A stretch of DNA of 23,645 bases from a virus. The notes below the pieces were generated by a model, which saw only the letters and a list, made by a program, of their open reading frames with translations, made no database searches and had not been told where the DNA came from. This document shows positions 13,121 to 19,840 of this stretch, in pieces (within the stretch, counting starts at the first letter, position 1; the number at the start of each line of letters is the position of its first letter). The translations under genes and the position numbers were made by a program. Location of the stretch: positions 1-23,645 of IMG/VR virus record IMGVR_UViG_3300020198_001172, one strand, 5' to 3'.

Positions 13121-13747
13121 ATGGGCGGCCTTTGTCCAATCTGCGGCGAGACCGCACCAGAGCCATCTACCCTTTGCCTCCGCCGAGCGGCTGGCATCGC
13201 CGAGCAAGGGGTGCCCTGTGACTACAGTCAGGAAGGCGAAGCGCGGTTTGCCGACGAGATCGGCGCCGAGAAGGCAGCCCTCGTGATGGGCGCACTGGAT
13301 CAACCACCGACCGAACTCGACATTACCCAAGCCATGATCCAGGCGGGGCGCTACGCCGCGAACCTGAACGACGGCACACTCGCTCGCATCTACCTCGCGA
13401 TGCGAACCGTCGAGTGGGAGGAGGCTCAGGCTGGCGCCTCGGACCAACCGCCAGCCTCATCCGGCAAGGCCCTAACAGGTAAGGCGCAGGGGGCGTGGCA
13501 GGGCATCGAGACGGCCGAGAAGAAGAGCCGCCCGAGCATCATCGTTGAGACCGAGATCACGGCGCACGGCCGCACCGATAAGGTCGAGTTCATCGCGCAT
13601 TGGGCCGAGGATCTGAGCGGCGAGGAGCAGCCTCCCTTCCGCGGATGGTTCTACGCCACCGGCTACGGCTTCGCGCAGTTGCCCGGTACGCCCAAGCGGT
13701 GGCGCCCTCTGCCCGCCCCGCCGGCCTCCTCCGGTCAGGAGGGCTGA
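13121..13747 (+). CDS. Modular protein with N-terminal zinc knuckle and C-terminal DUF551-like domain
   Basis: A 208-residue protein. The start (MGGLCPICGETAPEPSTLCL) has CPIC plus a further Cys (and CDYSQEG), a likely zinc site. The middle (about 55-100) is a helical module (ITQAMIQAGRYAANLNDGTL then ARIYLAMRTVEWEEA). After a PPASSGKAL hinge, the C-terminal part AWQGIETAEKKSRPSIIVET... and WRPLPAPPASSG has the WQxIxTA...W-x-PLP frame of DUF551-like domains found in phage accessory proteins. GGGAG lies upstream of the ATG. The PPASSG hinge coding sequence is repeated at 13926. Function unknown. Confidence 0.76.
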   Translation: MGGLCPICGETAPEPSTLCLRRAAGIAEQGVPCDYSQEGEARFADEIGAEKAALVMGALDQPPTELDITQAMIQAGRYAANLNDGTLARIYLAMRTVEWEEAQAGASDQPPASSGKALTGKAQGAWQGIETAEKKSRPSIIVETEITAHGRTDKVEFIAHWAEDLSGEEQPPFRGWFYATGYGFAQLPGTPKRWRPLPAPPASSGQEG

Positions 13748-13944
13748 GACGATGGACGAGATCAGCATCAAAGCCCGCTGCGTGCTGGCTCGCATGCAGG
13801 TCAATCTGGATCGCGGCCTCGGCATCCGGCTCTCAAACGATGATCTGCGGCTACTGAGCATCGGCTTCCTTGGCGAGGTCATGGCTGGTGCCAAGGCGGA
13901 CATGACGCAGCCGGCGGGCAAGGTGCCGGCCTCCTCCGGTCAGG
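13721..13944 (+). repeat. 19-nt direct repeat at gene ends
   Basis: CCGGCCTCCTCCGGTCAGG occurs at 13721-13739 and 13926-13944, in both cases encoding PASSGQ at the C-terminus of a protein and followed by a purine-rich ribosome site for the next gene. A degenerate copy lies near 13451. These look like recombination joints between shuffled modules. Confidence 0.6.
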
Positions 13945-13955
13945 GAGGGCGCTGA
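13752..13955 (+). CDS. Small modular phage protein, 67 aa
   Basis: A 67-residue protein, MDEISIKARCVLARMQVNLD..., four bases after the previous stop, with GGAGGG upstream of its ATG. It is largely helical (NDDLRLLSIGFLGEVMAGAK) and ends in the repeated PASSGQGG hinge, as though a module had been cut from a longer mosaic protein. No family is recognised. The end shares DNA with the upstream gene's end through the 19-nt direct repeat, consistent with origin by duplication or recombination. Confidence 0.7.
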   Translation: MDEISIKARCVLARMQVNLDRGLGIRLSNDDLRLLSIGFLGEVMAGAKADMTQPAGKVPASSGQGGR

Positions 13956-13956
13956 G

Positions 13957-14139
13957 ATGGGCGACTTCATACCCGGCTTCCTGACGCGTGCGCAGGCGAA
14001 GCGCGCCGGCCAGATCTTTTTCACCCGCGCCAACGGCGTGCCCGGCAAAGAGGGCAAGCACTTCCACCTCGTCCAAAACGAGCACGGGCGCTGGCACTTC
14101 GAGGAGGGCCGCGCACCCAAGACGGGAGGCCGCCCATGA
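13957..14139 (+). CDS. Small basic hypothetical protein, 60 aa
   Basis: MGDFIPGFLTRAQAKRAGQI... is a short, basic, probably single-domain protein with an aromatic/His-rich middle (IFFTRANGVPGKEGKHFHLV). GGGAGGGCGCTGAG lies directly upstream of the ATG and the stop overlaps the next ATG by 4 bp. Its start block closely repeats that at 12555-12570, so the translation-initiation cassette itself may have been copied. Function unknown. Confidence 0.7.
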   Translation: MGDFIPGFLTRAQAKRAGQIFFTRANGVPGKEGKHFHLVQNEHGRWHFEEGRAPKTGGRP

Positions 14140-14786
14140 CCGGTCCCGTCACCACAGAGGCGCTGGTCGAAAAACTGGCGCGTGATCTGGCCCGCGAAGG
14201 CGGCTGGAATGACCCTGACGCTCCATGGACGGAGAACCAAGTCATCATCGCCCGCGGCGGTGCTGGCGAGCCCGTCTGGCGCGACTTCGTGGACAATGCC
14301 CGTTCACTGCTCGGCCGGGAGACGTTCACGACGCTCCTCGCCGCCCTTCAGCAGGTCACGGCCGAGAGGGACGAGGCGCGCGCAAAGATCGATGCGGCCC
14401 GCGTTGTCGCCGAGGGCTGGCCTGTCCTCAAGGGGCAGGAGACCCTCGCCGGGAAAATCATGACGCTCGCCGCTGCGGCTCGACAGGCACCCCTTGGCGA
14501 GCGAGGCACGCAGTTCGTCCTTCAGCACCTCATGCGCGCCCTAGACGCAGCAGACGCCACCACCTCCGAACTCGCCCAGCTCCGGGCCGAGGGAGAGGCG
14601 AAGGACAGGCGGATTGCGGCGCTGGAAGGAGCCCTGGCGCCCTTCGCGAAGGCTGGCGAGCTATTCGGCCCGCGGCTTTCCGACGACTACGACCAGTCCA
14701 TCTACGCCCCGGCGGCTGGGCCTGAGTTCGCAATCTCAGCCGACCATCTCCGAGCCGCCCACGCGGCCACGGCAAGGGAGGGGTAG
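14136..14786 (+). CDS. Ea22-like modular protein with coiled coil, 216 aa
   Basis: Begins MTGPVTTEALVEKLARDLAR with an ATGA overlap. The N-terminal module (about 1-50) contains WNDPDAPWTENQVIIARGG and WRDFVDNARSLL. The centre has a long coiled coil (AALQQVTAERDEARAKIDAA, then LRAEGEAKDRRIAALEGALA). The C-terminal module is LAPFAKAGELFGPRLSDDYD and ISADHLRAAHAAT. This architecture is common in phage proteins of unknown function and shares its final module with the protein at 12568. No enzymatic residues are evident. Confidence 0.76.
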   Translation: MTGPVTTEALVEKLARDLAREGGWNDPDAPWTENQVIIARGGAGEPVWRDFVDNARSLLGRETFTTLLAALQQVTAERDEARAKIDAARVVAEGWPVLKGQETLAGKIMTLAAAARQAPLGERGTQFVLQHLMRALDAADATTSELAQLRAEGEAKDRRIAALEGALAPFAKAGELFGPRLSDDYDQSIYAPAAGPEFAISADHLRAAHAATAREG

Positions 14787-14790
14787 AGCC

Positions 14791-15174
14791 ATGCGCGTCC
14801 TCGTCTGTGGCGGTCGCGACTACGCCGACCGCGCCGCCGTCGCCCGAGAGTTGGACGACTACCTTTACCGGGTCTCTCACCTCGTCATCATCCAGGGCGG
14901 CGCCTCCGGTGCCGACCAGCTCGCGCGCGATTGGTGCGTGCAGCGGTTCGTCAGCTACCAGCACTTCCCGGCCGACTGGCGCCGGCACGGCAAGGCCGCT
15001 GGCCCGATCCGCAATGCTCAGATGCTCGCCGATGGGCGACCCGATGTGGTCCTCGCCTTTCCTGGCGGGCGCGGCACAGCCGACATGATCCGCCAAGCCC
15101 GCGCGGCTGGCGTGCCGGTCCGAGAGATCCCCACCCCTGCCCTCAACCGTGAGGAGGCCGACCGTCATGGGTGA
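14791..15174 (+). CDS. SLOG-superfamily DUF2493/YspA-like protein
   Basis: A 127-residue Rossmann-like protein with the family's motifs in order: MRVLVCGGRDYADR, LVIIQGGASGADQLARDW, ADWRRHGKAAGPIRNAQMLA and LAFPGGRGTADMIRQA. The GG(R/A) and PGGRGT loops bind nucleotides or nucleotide-derived ligands in SLOG proteins, several of which sense signals or process nucleotides. DUF2493 members are frequent in phages and plasmids with an unsettled role, possibly nucleotide or signal-molecule salvage. The chosen ATG has GGGAGGGG nearby, five bases after the previous stop. The family call is strong, the function open. Confidence 0.88.
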   Translation: MRVLVCGGRDYADRAAVARELDDYLYRVSHLVIIQGGASGADQLARDWCVQRFVSYQHFPADWRRHGKAAGPIRNAQMLADGRPDVVLAFPGGRGTADMIRQARAAGVPVREIPTPALNREEADRHG

Positions 15175-15547
15175 CGCAACCAAGAGCCTCGCCGCCGAGA
15201 TCGAAGCGAGAGCAGTGAAGGCTCAGGCCGGCCTTGCCCGCGCCTACGAACTGATCGCTGACCAATACGGCACGTGGTCGCCGGAGAGCGGCACGCAGTT
15301 CTCCGACCGCGGAGCCGCCGAGGCTGTCGAAGGCATCCGCCTTGCCCGCGAACTGCTCGCCGAGATCGCCGCCCTCCAGAGCCGTGCCTTTGAGGACGGG
15401 GCGCGGTGGATGCGGGAGAAGGCGGCGGATCGCATCAAGGACCGGGCCTACCTCATGGAGCACGGCGAGGAACAGGCCGCCGTTCTGCGAGCCGTGAGCG
15501 ACCTCTCCGCCCTCCCTCTCCAGCCCGAAGGGGAGCGGAATGCGTAA
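15167..15547 (+). CDS. Hypothetical helical protein, 126 aa
   Basis: I chose ATG 15167 because GAGGAGG lies about eight bases upstream; it overlaps the SLOG gene by 8 bp. MGDATKSLAAEIEARAVKAQ... continues as long helices (GLARAYELIADQYG, then AAEAVEGIRLARELLAEIAA and EDGARWMREKAADRIKDR) with a short central loop (WSPESGTQFSDRG). The AFEDGARWMREKAADRI pattern is common in phage accessory proteins. No active site is seen. Tight overlap on both sides indicates co-translation. Confidence 0.73.
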   Translation: MGDATKSLAAEIEARAVKAQAGLARAYELIADQYGTWSPESGTQFSDRGAAEAVEGIRLARELLAEIAALQSRAFEDGARWMREKAADRIKDRAYLMEHGEEQAAVLRAVSDLSALPLQPEGERNA

Positions 15548-15977
15548 GCCTCTGACCAATTCGAAGTTCGCGCAGTTCTCGACCTCCATCGCATCCAGCG
15601 CGAGCCGATGGGCCAACGAGGCGCTGTCTATGGAGGAGCCCGACGAGGCTGTCGGAGATAGCGCGCTTCGCCGGTTCATCCTCGACATGCAGAGCCGCCT
15701 TGATCGGATGTGGACGTACGGCGTCGAGTGGAGCCCCGTGCCGGCCGCCGAAGGCGAGCCCGGCTGGGCCATGACGAACCCGCGTGTCAGCGCGCTCCAT
15801 CCCGGCCAGTACATGGGGCAGTGCTACGCCTGCCAAGCGTACATGGTCGCCGAGAAGCGCACGCCGCACTGCGACGCCTGCGAGACCGCGGCTCGGGAAG
15901 CCTTTGACGCTCGCCGCGCCGCCCTATCCCAACCCACCCCCACCACCGAAGACAAGGGGAGAGAGGATCGTGCCTAG
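15540..15977 (+). CDS. Zinc-ribbon-containing hypothetical protein, 145 aa
   Basis: ATG at 15540 overlaps the upstream gene by 8 bp and has GGGGAG before it. The first 60 residues (MRKPLTNSKFAQFSTSIASS...) look helical. The middle is loose. About residues 95-115 hold CYACQAYMVAEKRTPHCDAC, a clear CxxC...CxxC zinc ribbon. The C-terminus is Ala/Arg/Thr-rich. It is the last accessory gene before the excisionase-like gene. Small zinc-ribbon proteins can bind nucleic acid or proteins; the role here is unknown. Confidence 0.75.
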   Translation: MRKPLTNSKFAQFSTSIASSASRWANEALSMEEPDEAVGDSALRRFILDMQSRLDRMWTYGVEWSPVPAAEGEPGWAMTNPRVSALHPGQYMGQCYACQAYMVAEKRTPHCDACETAAREAFDARRAALSQPTPTTEDKGREDRA

Positions 15978-15993
15978 AGAGAGGGGAGGGACC

Positions 15994-16200
15994 ATGACGA
16001 TGCAGCAGGCCGACCCGTCGCGGTTCGTTGTCCGCTTCCCTGACGTAGCCCGGGAGCTGGGCGTTTCGCCGACGACGCTGCGCAAGCTCTGCAAGGAGGA
16101 GAGGGGGCCGCCCCTAATCCGCCTCAGCGAGCGCTGCTTCGGCGTCCGCCGGGGCGAGCTTGATGCTTGGATCGAGACCCGCAAGGTGGGCGGCCCATAG
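15994..16200 (+). CDS. xis: Excisionase-like MerR/AlpA-type HTH protein
   Basis: A 68-residue protein, MTMQQADPSRFVVRFPDVAR..., with a winged-helix pattern: PDVARELGVSPTTLRKLCKE, then the wing GPPLIRLSERCFGVRRGELD and AWIETRK. This is the layout of phage excisionases and AlpA-type regulators that bend DNA at att sites and direct Int toward excision. GAGGGGAGGG precedes the ATG. It sits at the end of the rightward operon, so it would be made after induction, as excision needs. Its last 87 bp overlap the 3' end of the convergent integrase gene, so the mRNAs are mutually antisense there. Confidence 0.78.
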   Translation: MTMQQADPSRFVVRFPDVARELGVSPTTLRKLCKEERGPPLIRLSERCFGVRRGELDAWIETRKVGGP

Positions 16201-17319
16201 GTCCAGGGCCGCCCGCTTCTCCGGATTGTAGAGGGCGTAATTGTAGACGCCCGCCACGCCCGCCTTCGTGCCTGAGATGTGGTTCAGCACGGCCTCGACG
16301 ACGTGCGGCAGTACGCCGAGGTTTCCCATTCCGGTGGCGGCGGTCCTGCGCAGATCGTGAAGCCGCCAGCCGGTGACGCCCGAGGCCCTGTCGAGCGCGG
16401 CCTTCGCCCGGGTGAACCCCTGGAAGCCGCCGACACCGCTTCCGAACACCAGCCCGCGCCCTTCGATCCGAGGCGCGTCGGCCAGGATCGACAGGGCGGC
16501 GTGCGACAGCGGCACGTCGTGCGGCAGTCCGTTCTTCGTCCGCTCGGCCGGCAGGTGCCAGATGCCGGCGGCGAAATCGATCTCAGGCCACGGGATCTCC
16601 GCCACCTCATCGCGCCGCTGCGCCGTCAGCAGCAGCAGCCGGACGATGCGCCCGAAGTCGCCTTCTGGCAGCGCCCGCAGGATGGCCGCGATCTCTTCCG
16701 GCCTCAGCACCCGCTGCCGGGGCTCCTCGCGGATCGGCTTGCGCGTCCCGACGACCGGGTTGGCCTCGGCCGCGCCCTCCGCGATCAGCCACGCATAGAA
16801 GGAGGAGAGGGTGGTGCGCGCTCGGTTCGCGGCGTGCGGGCCCGACCCCTTCGCGATCTCGCCCAGGCGCTCGGCCACCTGCGCTCGCGTCACGCCATCG
16901 ACCGGCGTCCTGTGCAGCGGCGCCCAGGCCTTCTGCATGTAGCGGGTCGACTCGCCGAGCCCCTTCACGCGCACTTGCGACGCCAACGCCTCGAGGTATG
17001 CCGGGATCTTCGAGCCCACGGTGACGGCGGCCCGCTTGCGCTCGGCCTCACGCTCCGCGCTCGGATCGGCGCCGAGGCGCACCCGGGCAAGCCGCTCGGC
17101 CGCCGCACGCCGGGCATCGGTCGCCGACAGCACGCCGACCTTGCCAAGGGTCTCGCGCTTCGTCTGGCCGGCAGCGTTCCGGTACTGGACGACCCACACC
17201 CGCGAGCCACCCGCATTCGCCCGCATCCCGAACCCGGCCAGATCGTCGTCGAAGACGATGACGTAGGCCTTGCCGTCTGGCACCTTCAGGGCCGCCGCGG
17301 ATTGGTTCGTGAGGCGCAT
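16114..17319 (-). CDS. int: P4-type tyrosine site-specific integrase
   Basis: A 401-residue recombinase. The N-terminal arm-binding domain (about 1-95; LKVPDGKAYVIVFDDDLAGF, GMRANAGGSRVWVVQY) is the P4-type fold. A core-binding SAM-like domain spans about 100-185. The catalytic domain has Arg235 (LTAQRRDEV), Lys262 (ERTKNGLP), His321-Arg324 (HDLRRT), His347 (LNHISG) and the probable nucleophile Tyr359 (GVYN). It would recombine attP with a tRNA gene, and a tRNA-Val fragment lies just upstream of its start. No good ribosome site precedes ATG 17319, and three GTAAGC arm-like sites lie 7-34 bp upstream, so Int may repress itself. The 3' end overlaps xis by 87 bp. Confidence 0.93.
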   Translation of the reverse strand: MRLTNQSAAALKVPDGKAYVIVFDDDLAGFGMRANAGGSRVWVVQYRNAAGQTKRETLGKVGVLSATDARRAAAERLARVRLGADPSAEREAERKRAAVTVGSKIPAYLEALASQVRVKGLGESTRYMQKAWAPLHRTPVDGVTRAQVAERLGEIAKGSGPHAANRARTTLSSFYAWLIAEGAAEANPVVGTRKPIREEPRQRVLRPEEIAAILRALPEGDFGRIVRLLLLTAQRRDEVAEIPWPEIDFAAGIWHLPAERTKNGLPHDVPLSHAALSILADAPRIEGRGLVFGSGVGGFQGFTRAKAALDRASGVTGWRLHDLRRTAATGMGNLGVLPHVVEAVLNHISGTKAGVAGVYNYALYNPEKRAALDLWAAHLAGLDPSIKLAPADAEAALAEAD

Positions 17320-17325
17320 CGGCTG

Positions 17326-17592
17326 GTAAGCGTCCGGTAAGCAGATAGTAAGCAGCCGGAGCGCCCGTCACGGTGCATCCTGCGCCTGACGGAGATGGTA
17401 TCAGCGAAAATGCGCACGTTCTCAAGGGATTTGGCGGGCTGGTAAGCGCGAGACTGCCCCCGATAATCTGCGGACATCTGATTTACACGGAGAGGGTCGG
17501 GGGTTCGAGTCCCTCACCGCCCACCATATACTTCAGGCACTTAGCTCACCTGCTGCTTACCGGCCACCCTGATTTGTAAGCACATAGTAAGC
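17326..17592. other. attP: attP region with GTAAGC arm-type repeats on both sides of the core
   Basis: GTAAGC occurs at 17326, 17337 and 17348 (exact 11-bp spacing) and at 17442 on the int side; inverted at 17555; and at 17576 and 17587 (11 bp apart) on the far side. CAGATAGTAAGC (17342-17353) and CACATAGTAAGC (17581-17592) match at 11 of 12 bases across the core. Helical-turn spacing on both sides of a tRNA-derived core is what P and P' integrase arm sites look like. The set is explained by no gene. Confidence 0.8.
17482..17526 (+). other. att core: 3' half of tRNA-Val (UAC anticodon)
   Basis: The bases fold as the 3' half of a tRNA: anticodon loop TTTACAC with TAC at 17484-17486, stem GGAGA, a variable region, T-arm GGGGG/TTCGAGT/CCCTC (17499-17515), acceptor ACCGCCC, discriminator A and CCA (17524-17526). 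No matching GGGCGGT 5' half exists upstream, and the 5' anticodon stem pairs only partly, so this is a fragment and not a gene. Identity with the host tRNA probably begins at the anticodon loop. Confidence 0.85.
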
Positions 17593-17604
17593 GCCGGGCT
17601 GAAA

Positions 17605-17874
17605 ATGGCCTCTCCAGACCCCACCGTCGCCGCCTGGATCGCCGAGGGCGAGAGCACCATCGCCCTGTTCTGCATCGCCAAGGGTTGCGGGCATCACGCT
17701 ACGGCCGACATCACCCGCCTTCCGCCGGAGACGAAGCGAAGCCAGATCATCCGGCGCGCCCGCTGCTCGGCCTGCGGATCGCGCGAGGTGCGGCTGATGC
17801 GGGACATGGATGCGCATTACGAGGCGATGGAGGCGCGCGGCTTCAACACGAAGTATCCGGGCGGCAGGCGCTGA
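17605..17874 (+). CDS. Zinc-ribbon-like hypothetical protein beside attP
   Basis: An 89-residue protein, MASPDPTVAAWIAEGESTIA..., with CIAKGCGHHATADI (about 23-36) and RARCSACGSREVRLMRD (about 52-68): two Cys/His clusters with zinc-ribbon spacing. It starts 12 bp after the last P'-arm repeat and is alone on the plus strand between attP and the late block, so after integration it would lie next to the intact host tRNA-Val. That is a common spot for cargo (lysogenic conversion) genes. Its promoter would overlap the P' arm. Similar small zinc proteins occur in alphaproteobacterial genomes. Function unknown. Confidence 0.75.
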   Translation: MASPDPTVAAWIAEGESTIALFCIAKGCGHHATADITRLPPETKRSQIIRRARCSACGSREVRLMRDMDAHYEAMEARGFNTKYPGGRR

Positions 17875-17875
17875 A

Positions 17876-17911
17876 ACGAAAAGCCCCGCCGCGGCTGGGC
17901 CGGGCGGGGCT
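17876..17911 (-). terminator. Rho-independent terminator of the late operon
   Basis: A 9-bp stem, AGCCCCGCC (17882-17890) with GGCGGGGCT (17903-17911), is followed on the minus strand by TTTTCGTTTC (17881 downward). It lies about 40 bp after the stop of the last minus-strand late gene (17952) and would end that transcript. On plus it follows the 17605 gene directly but without a T-run. Confidence 0.8.
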
Positions 17912-17951
17912 GGAATTGAGCGAGTTTATCGGGATCGGGCTATAGATCGGG

Positions 17952-18437
17952 CTAACGGCCGGTGAGCGAGTTCTTCGCCTGCTCCGGAGAGATGCGTCTC
18001 GTCTCCGGTCCGAACTCAAACTCGTCGGTCCAGGGCTCGGCGTACTGGACCGGGAACATCCATTCCCACGGGTTACACATCCGCACCGTGTAGCTGTAGA
18101 TCGTGGCCTTGCCGAACGGCGTCGAGGGCGGCGTGGGCACGCTGGCGATGTACTTGTCGCGACCGAGCTTGCCGAAGGCAGCGGGCTTGTCATCGGTCTG
18201 CACGCTACGCTCGCCGTCCGGCTTGTTGATGATCCGATACGTGGTCTGCGGGCAGCGCAGGACCCGGTAGTTGTCGAGCTCGATTTTCACGTCATCGCCC
18301 GGACGAACCACGGGCGTCAGCACCTTGCGGCTGAGGAACTGCACCGGATCCTGCTTGTTCGTAATCCAGCCGCCCAGGACCGCGCCACCTCCCGCCACGA
18401 GCAGGAGGCCGGCCCAACTCAGAACGCGCGTGATCAT
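17952..18437 (-). CDS. Membrane-anchored hypothetical protein at the end of the late block
   Basis: A 161-residue protein, MITRVLSWAGLLLVAGGGAV..., with one N-terminal membrane helix (about 4-25) and a beta-rich soluble part: VLTPVVRPGDDVKIELDNYR, a long polar segment, then GKATIYSYTVRMCNPWEWMF. The PGD-x-V-KIELDNYRVLRC stretch looks like an immunoglobulin-like or DUF-type exported domain. ATGA overlap with the preceding gene supports the start. It may be an inner-membrane-anchored periplasmic protein that helps lysis or blocks superinfection. No spanin motif is seen. Confidence 0.7.
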   Translation of the reverse strand: MITRVLSWAGLLLVAGGGAVLGGWITNKQDPVQFLSRKVLTPVVRPGDDVKIELDNYRVLRCPQTTYRIINKPDGERSVQTDDKPAAFGKLGRDKYIASVPTPPSTPFGKATIYSYTVRMCNPWEWMFPVQYAEPWTDEFEFGPETRRISPEQAKNSLTGR

Positions 18438-18793
18438 CCGCCGAAAAGCCCCCGGAGCGCGGAAAGAGTACCTGAGATCATCCCAGGCAGCTTTTGTAAG
18501 TTTTCGCCGATGGTCAGGGCGGCACCAAGCCCGGCCGTAAAGAACCAGAAGGCGCGCAGGGCCCACTTCACCCCCGAACGCACCCAGGAGCCGAGCTTCA
18601 CGGCGTACTGGACCGCTTCCACGTCCGCCTGATCCAGGCGGAGGAACCACTGCTGCGCGTGCGTGCCCGCGTGATAGAATTCCGCCCGGTCTGATCTCGT
18701 CCATGGCCCTAGCTCCCCCGACAGGCATGAGAAGCCGGGGGGAGGCTCGTTGCCCTCGGCCCCAGGGACTTGCCGTCCAAATGATCTCGCCAT
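18434..18793 (-). CDS. Membrane protein of the lysis region, 119 aa
   Basis: Begins MARSFGRQVPGAEGNEPPPG and has a polar, charged first half (DRAEFYHAGTHAQQWFLRLD then QADVEAVQYAVKLGSW), one clear membrane helix (about 79-98, ALRAFWFFTAGLGAALTIGE) and a short Gly-rich end. The N-terminal part resembles short accessory proteins that sit beside endolysin genes in alphaproteobacterial phages. It could be a holin-associated or antiholin-type protein, a cautious inference from place and topology. It is 4-bp coupled to the next gene. Confidence 0.68.
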   Translation of the reverse strand: MARSFGRQVPGAEGNEPPPGFSCLSGELGPWTRSDRAEFYHAGTHAQQWFLRLDQADVEAVQYAVKLGSWVRSGVKWALRAFWFFTAGLGAALTIGENLQKLPGMISGTLSALRGLFGG

Positions 18794-18836
18794 GTCACGT
18801 GCATTGCTCCGCCGGGGTTGCTTCCGCGGGTCAGGC

Positions 18837-19577
18837 TCAGCCGCGGCTCATCCGGTCCGCGTCGCGCAGCTCATCCGCGGTCACCGTGCCCGCGCCGATC
18901 TGCACCTGCGCCCGGACGAGCACGTTCTGCTCGCTGGCGTGGTCGTCGAGGTCGAGCTTGCGGAAGATCCGCGCTGCGATGCCGTCGGCGCCGCCGGCCG
19001 CCTTGATGACCGCAGGCGGGGCCGTGTCGATGACGTACTGCGTGCCCTTGGCGATGACCGGGACCGCGACGTTGACCGAGAGCGTCTTGCCCTTGGCCGC
19101 GCCGTTCACGGCGTTCAGGCCGTAGCCGACGGCGGCCTCCAGCATCATCTCGACCCGGCGCTGGCTGAGGAACAGGGCCGCCCACGGGTAGACCTTGCGG
19201 ATGGCCTGGATCGCGTAGCCCGCGATGATCGGGATGAGGATCGTCAGGATCGGCTCGCGCAAGGAAACAGCGAGCGCGACGAGCCAGTCGCCCCAGGGCA
19301 CGATCACGGCCTTATCGCCGACGGTGGCGACCTCGGCGGCGAGCGCACCTGATGCAGTCAGGACCGGCAGACCGACGCTCATGGCGAACAGTGCGGCACC
19401 AGTTGCTCGACCGGTCGGGATCAGCAGGGCGCCGATAGCGATCAGAGTGATTGTTGCCGGCATGAGAAGCGAGAACCCGAACGCGGGGCCGGGCTGCCCC
19501 GGGACTACGCCGAGGGCGATGGCGGGAGACGCGGCACAGGCGAGCGCCAGCGCCGCGAGCGGAAGCATGCGGGTCAT
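18837..19577 (-). CDS. Multi-pass membrane protein, possible holin, 246 aa
   Basis: Four hydrophobic stretches: a signal-like N-terminus (MTRMLPLAALALACAASPAI), about 36-55 (SLLMPATITLIAIGALL), about 60-80 and about 108-125 (EPILTILIPIIAGYAIQAI), followed by a soluble helical C-terminal half (RVEMMLEAAVGYGLNAVNGA to DELRDADRMSRG). The C-terminal half resembles LLH-type phage holin tails, so a holin or related membrane lysis protein is the best reading. No ribosome site precedes ATG 19577; an internal start is possible. It lies downstream of the endolysin in the late operon. Confidence 0.6.
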   Translation of the reverse strand: MTRMLPLAALALACAASPAIALGVVPGQPGPAFGFSLLMPATITLIAIGALLIPTGRATGAALFAMSVGLPVLTASGALAAEVATVGDKAVIVPWGDWLVALAVSLREPILTILIPIIAGYAIQAIRKVYPWAALFLSQRRVEMMLEAAVGYGLNAVNGAAKGKTLSVNVAVPVIAKGTQYVIDTAPPAVIKAAGGADGIAARIFRKLDLDDHASEQNVLVRAQVQIGAGTVTADELRDADRMSRG

Positions 19578-19693
19578 GGTGATGTCTCGATGTCAGGAGG
19601 TGCGCGGCGACCGGCCGGCTCGGGGTGTCTCTCGCGATGCCCCTTCCGTGAGGGACAAGCGCGGTAGGGTTTCACCGGTGAGGGGCTACGGGC

Positions 19694-19840
19694 TCAGCGC
19701 CGGGTGAGGCGGTCGAACAGCCAGCGGCCGAGGCGGGCCCAGGGCGAGGGGTTCGACGGGTAGCGGACCGGCGGCAGAGGCGGCGGGTCGCTCGCGCGGC
19801 GCGGGGCCGGCGGCCAGATGGGGCGCGGATCGTCGCTCAC
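19694..19840 (-). CDS. Small proline-rich protein coupled to the endolysin
   Basis: A GTG start at 19840 overlaps the endolysin stop by 4 bp (GTGA). The 48-residue product, VSDDPRPIWPPAPRRASDPP..., is very Pro/Arg-rich and ends in an amphipathic basic helix (WARLGRWLFDRLTRR). It has no lipobox, so an Rz1-type spanin is not supported. It could bind membrane or peptidoglycan through the basic helix. Two longer frames in the same region are shadows. The coupling makes the gene likely; its role is unknown. Confidence 0.6.
   Translation of the reverse strand: MSDDPRPIWPPAPRRASDPPPLPPVRYPSNPSPWARLGRWLFDRLTRR

Noticed and set aside
13721-13944. CRISPR-like repeat array
   Set aside because: Only two exact copies about 205 bp apart, both within coding ends; no regular spacers.
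16279-17340. 353-aa plus-strand frame opposite the integrase
   Set aside because: Shadow of the integrase in high-GC DNA: very Arg/Asp/His-rich, with no domain and no start signal.
17451-17526. Complete functional tRNA-Val gene
   Set aside because: Only the 3' half is present; the 5' acceptor (GGGCGGT) and D-arm are missing and the anticodon stem pairs only in part, so it is an att core.
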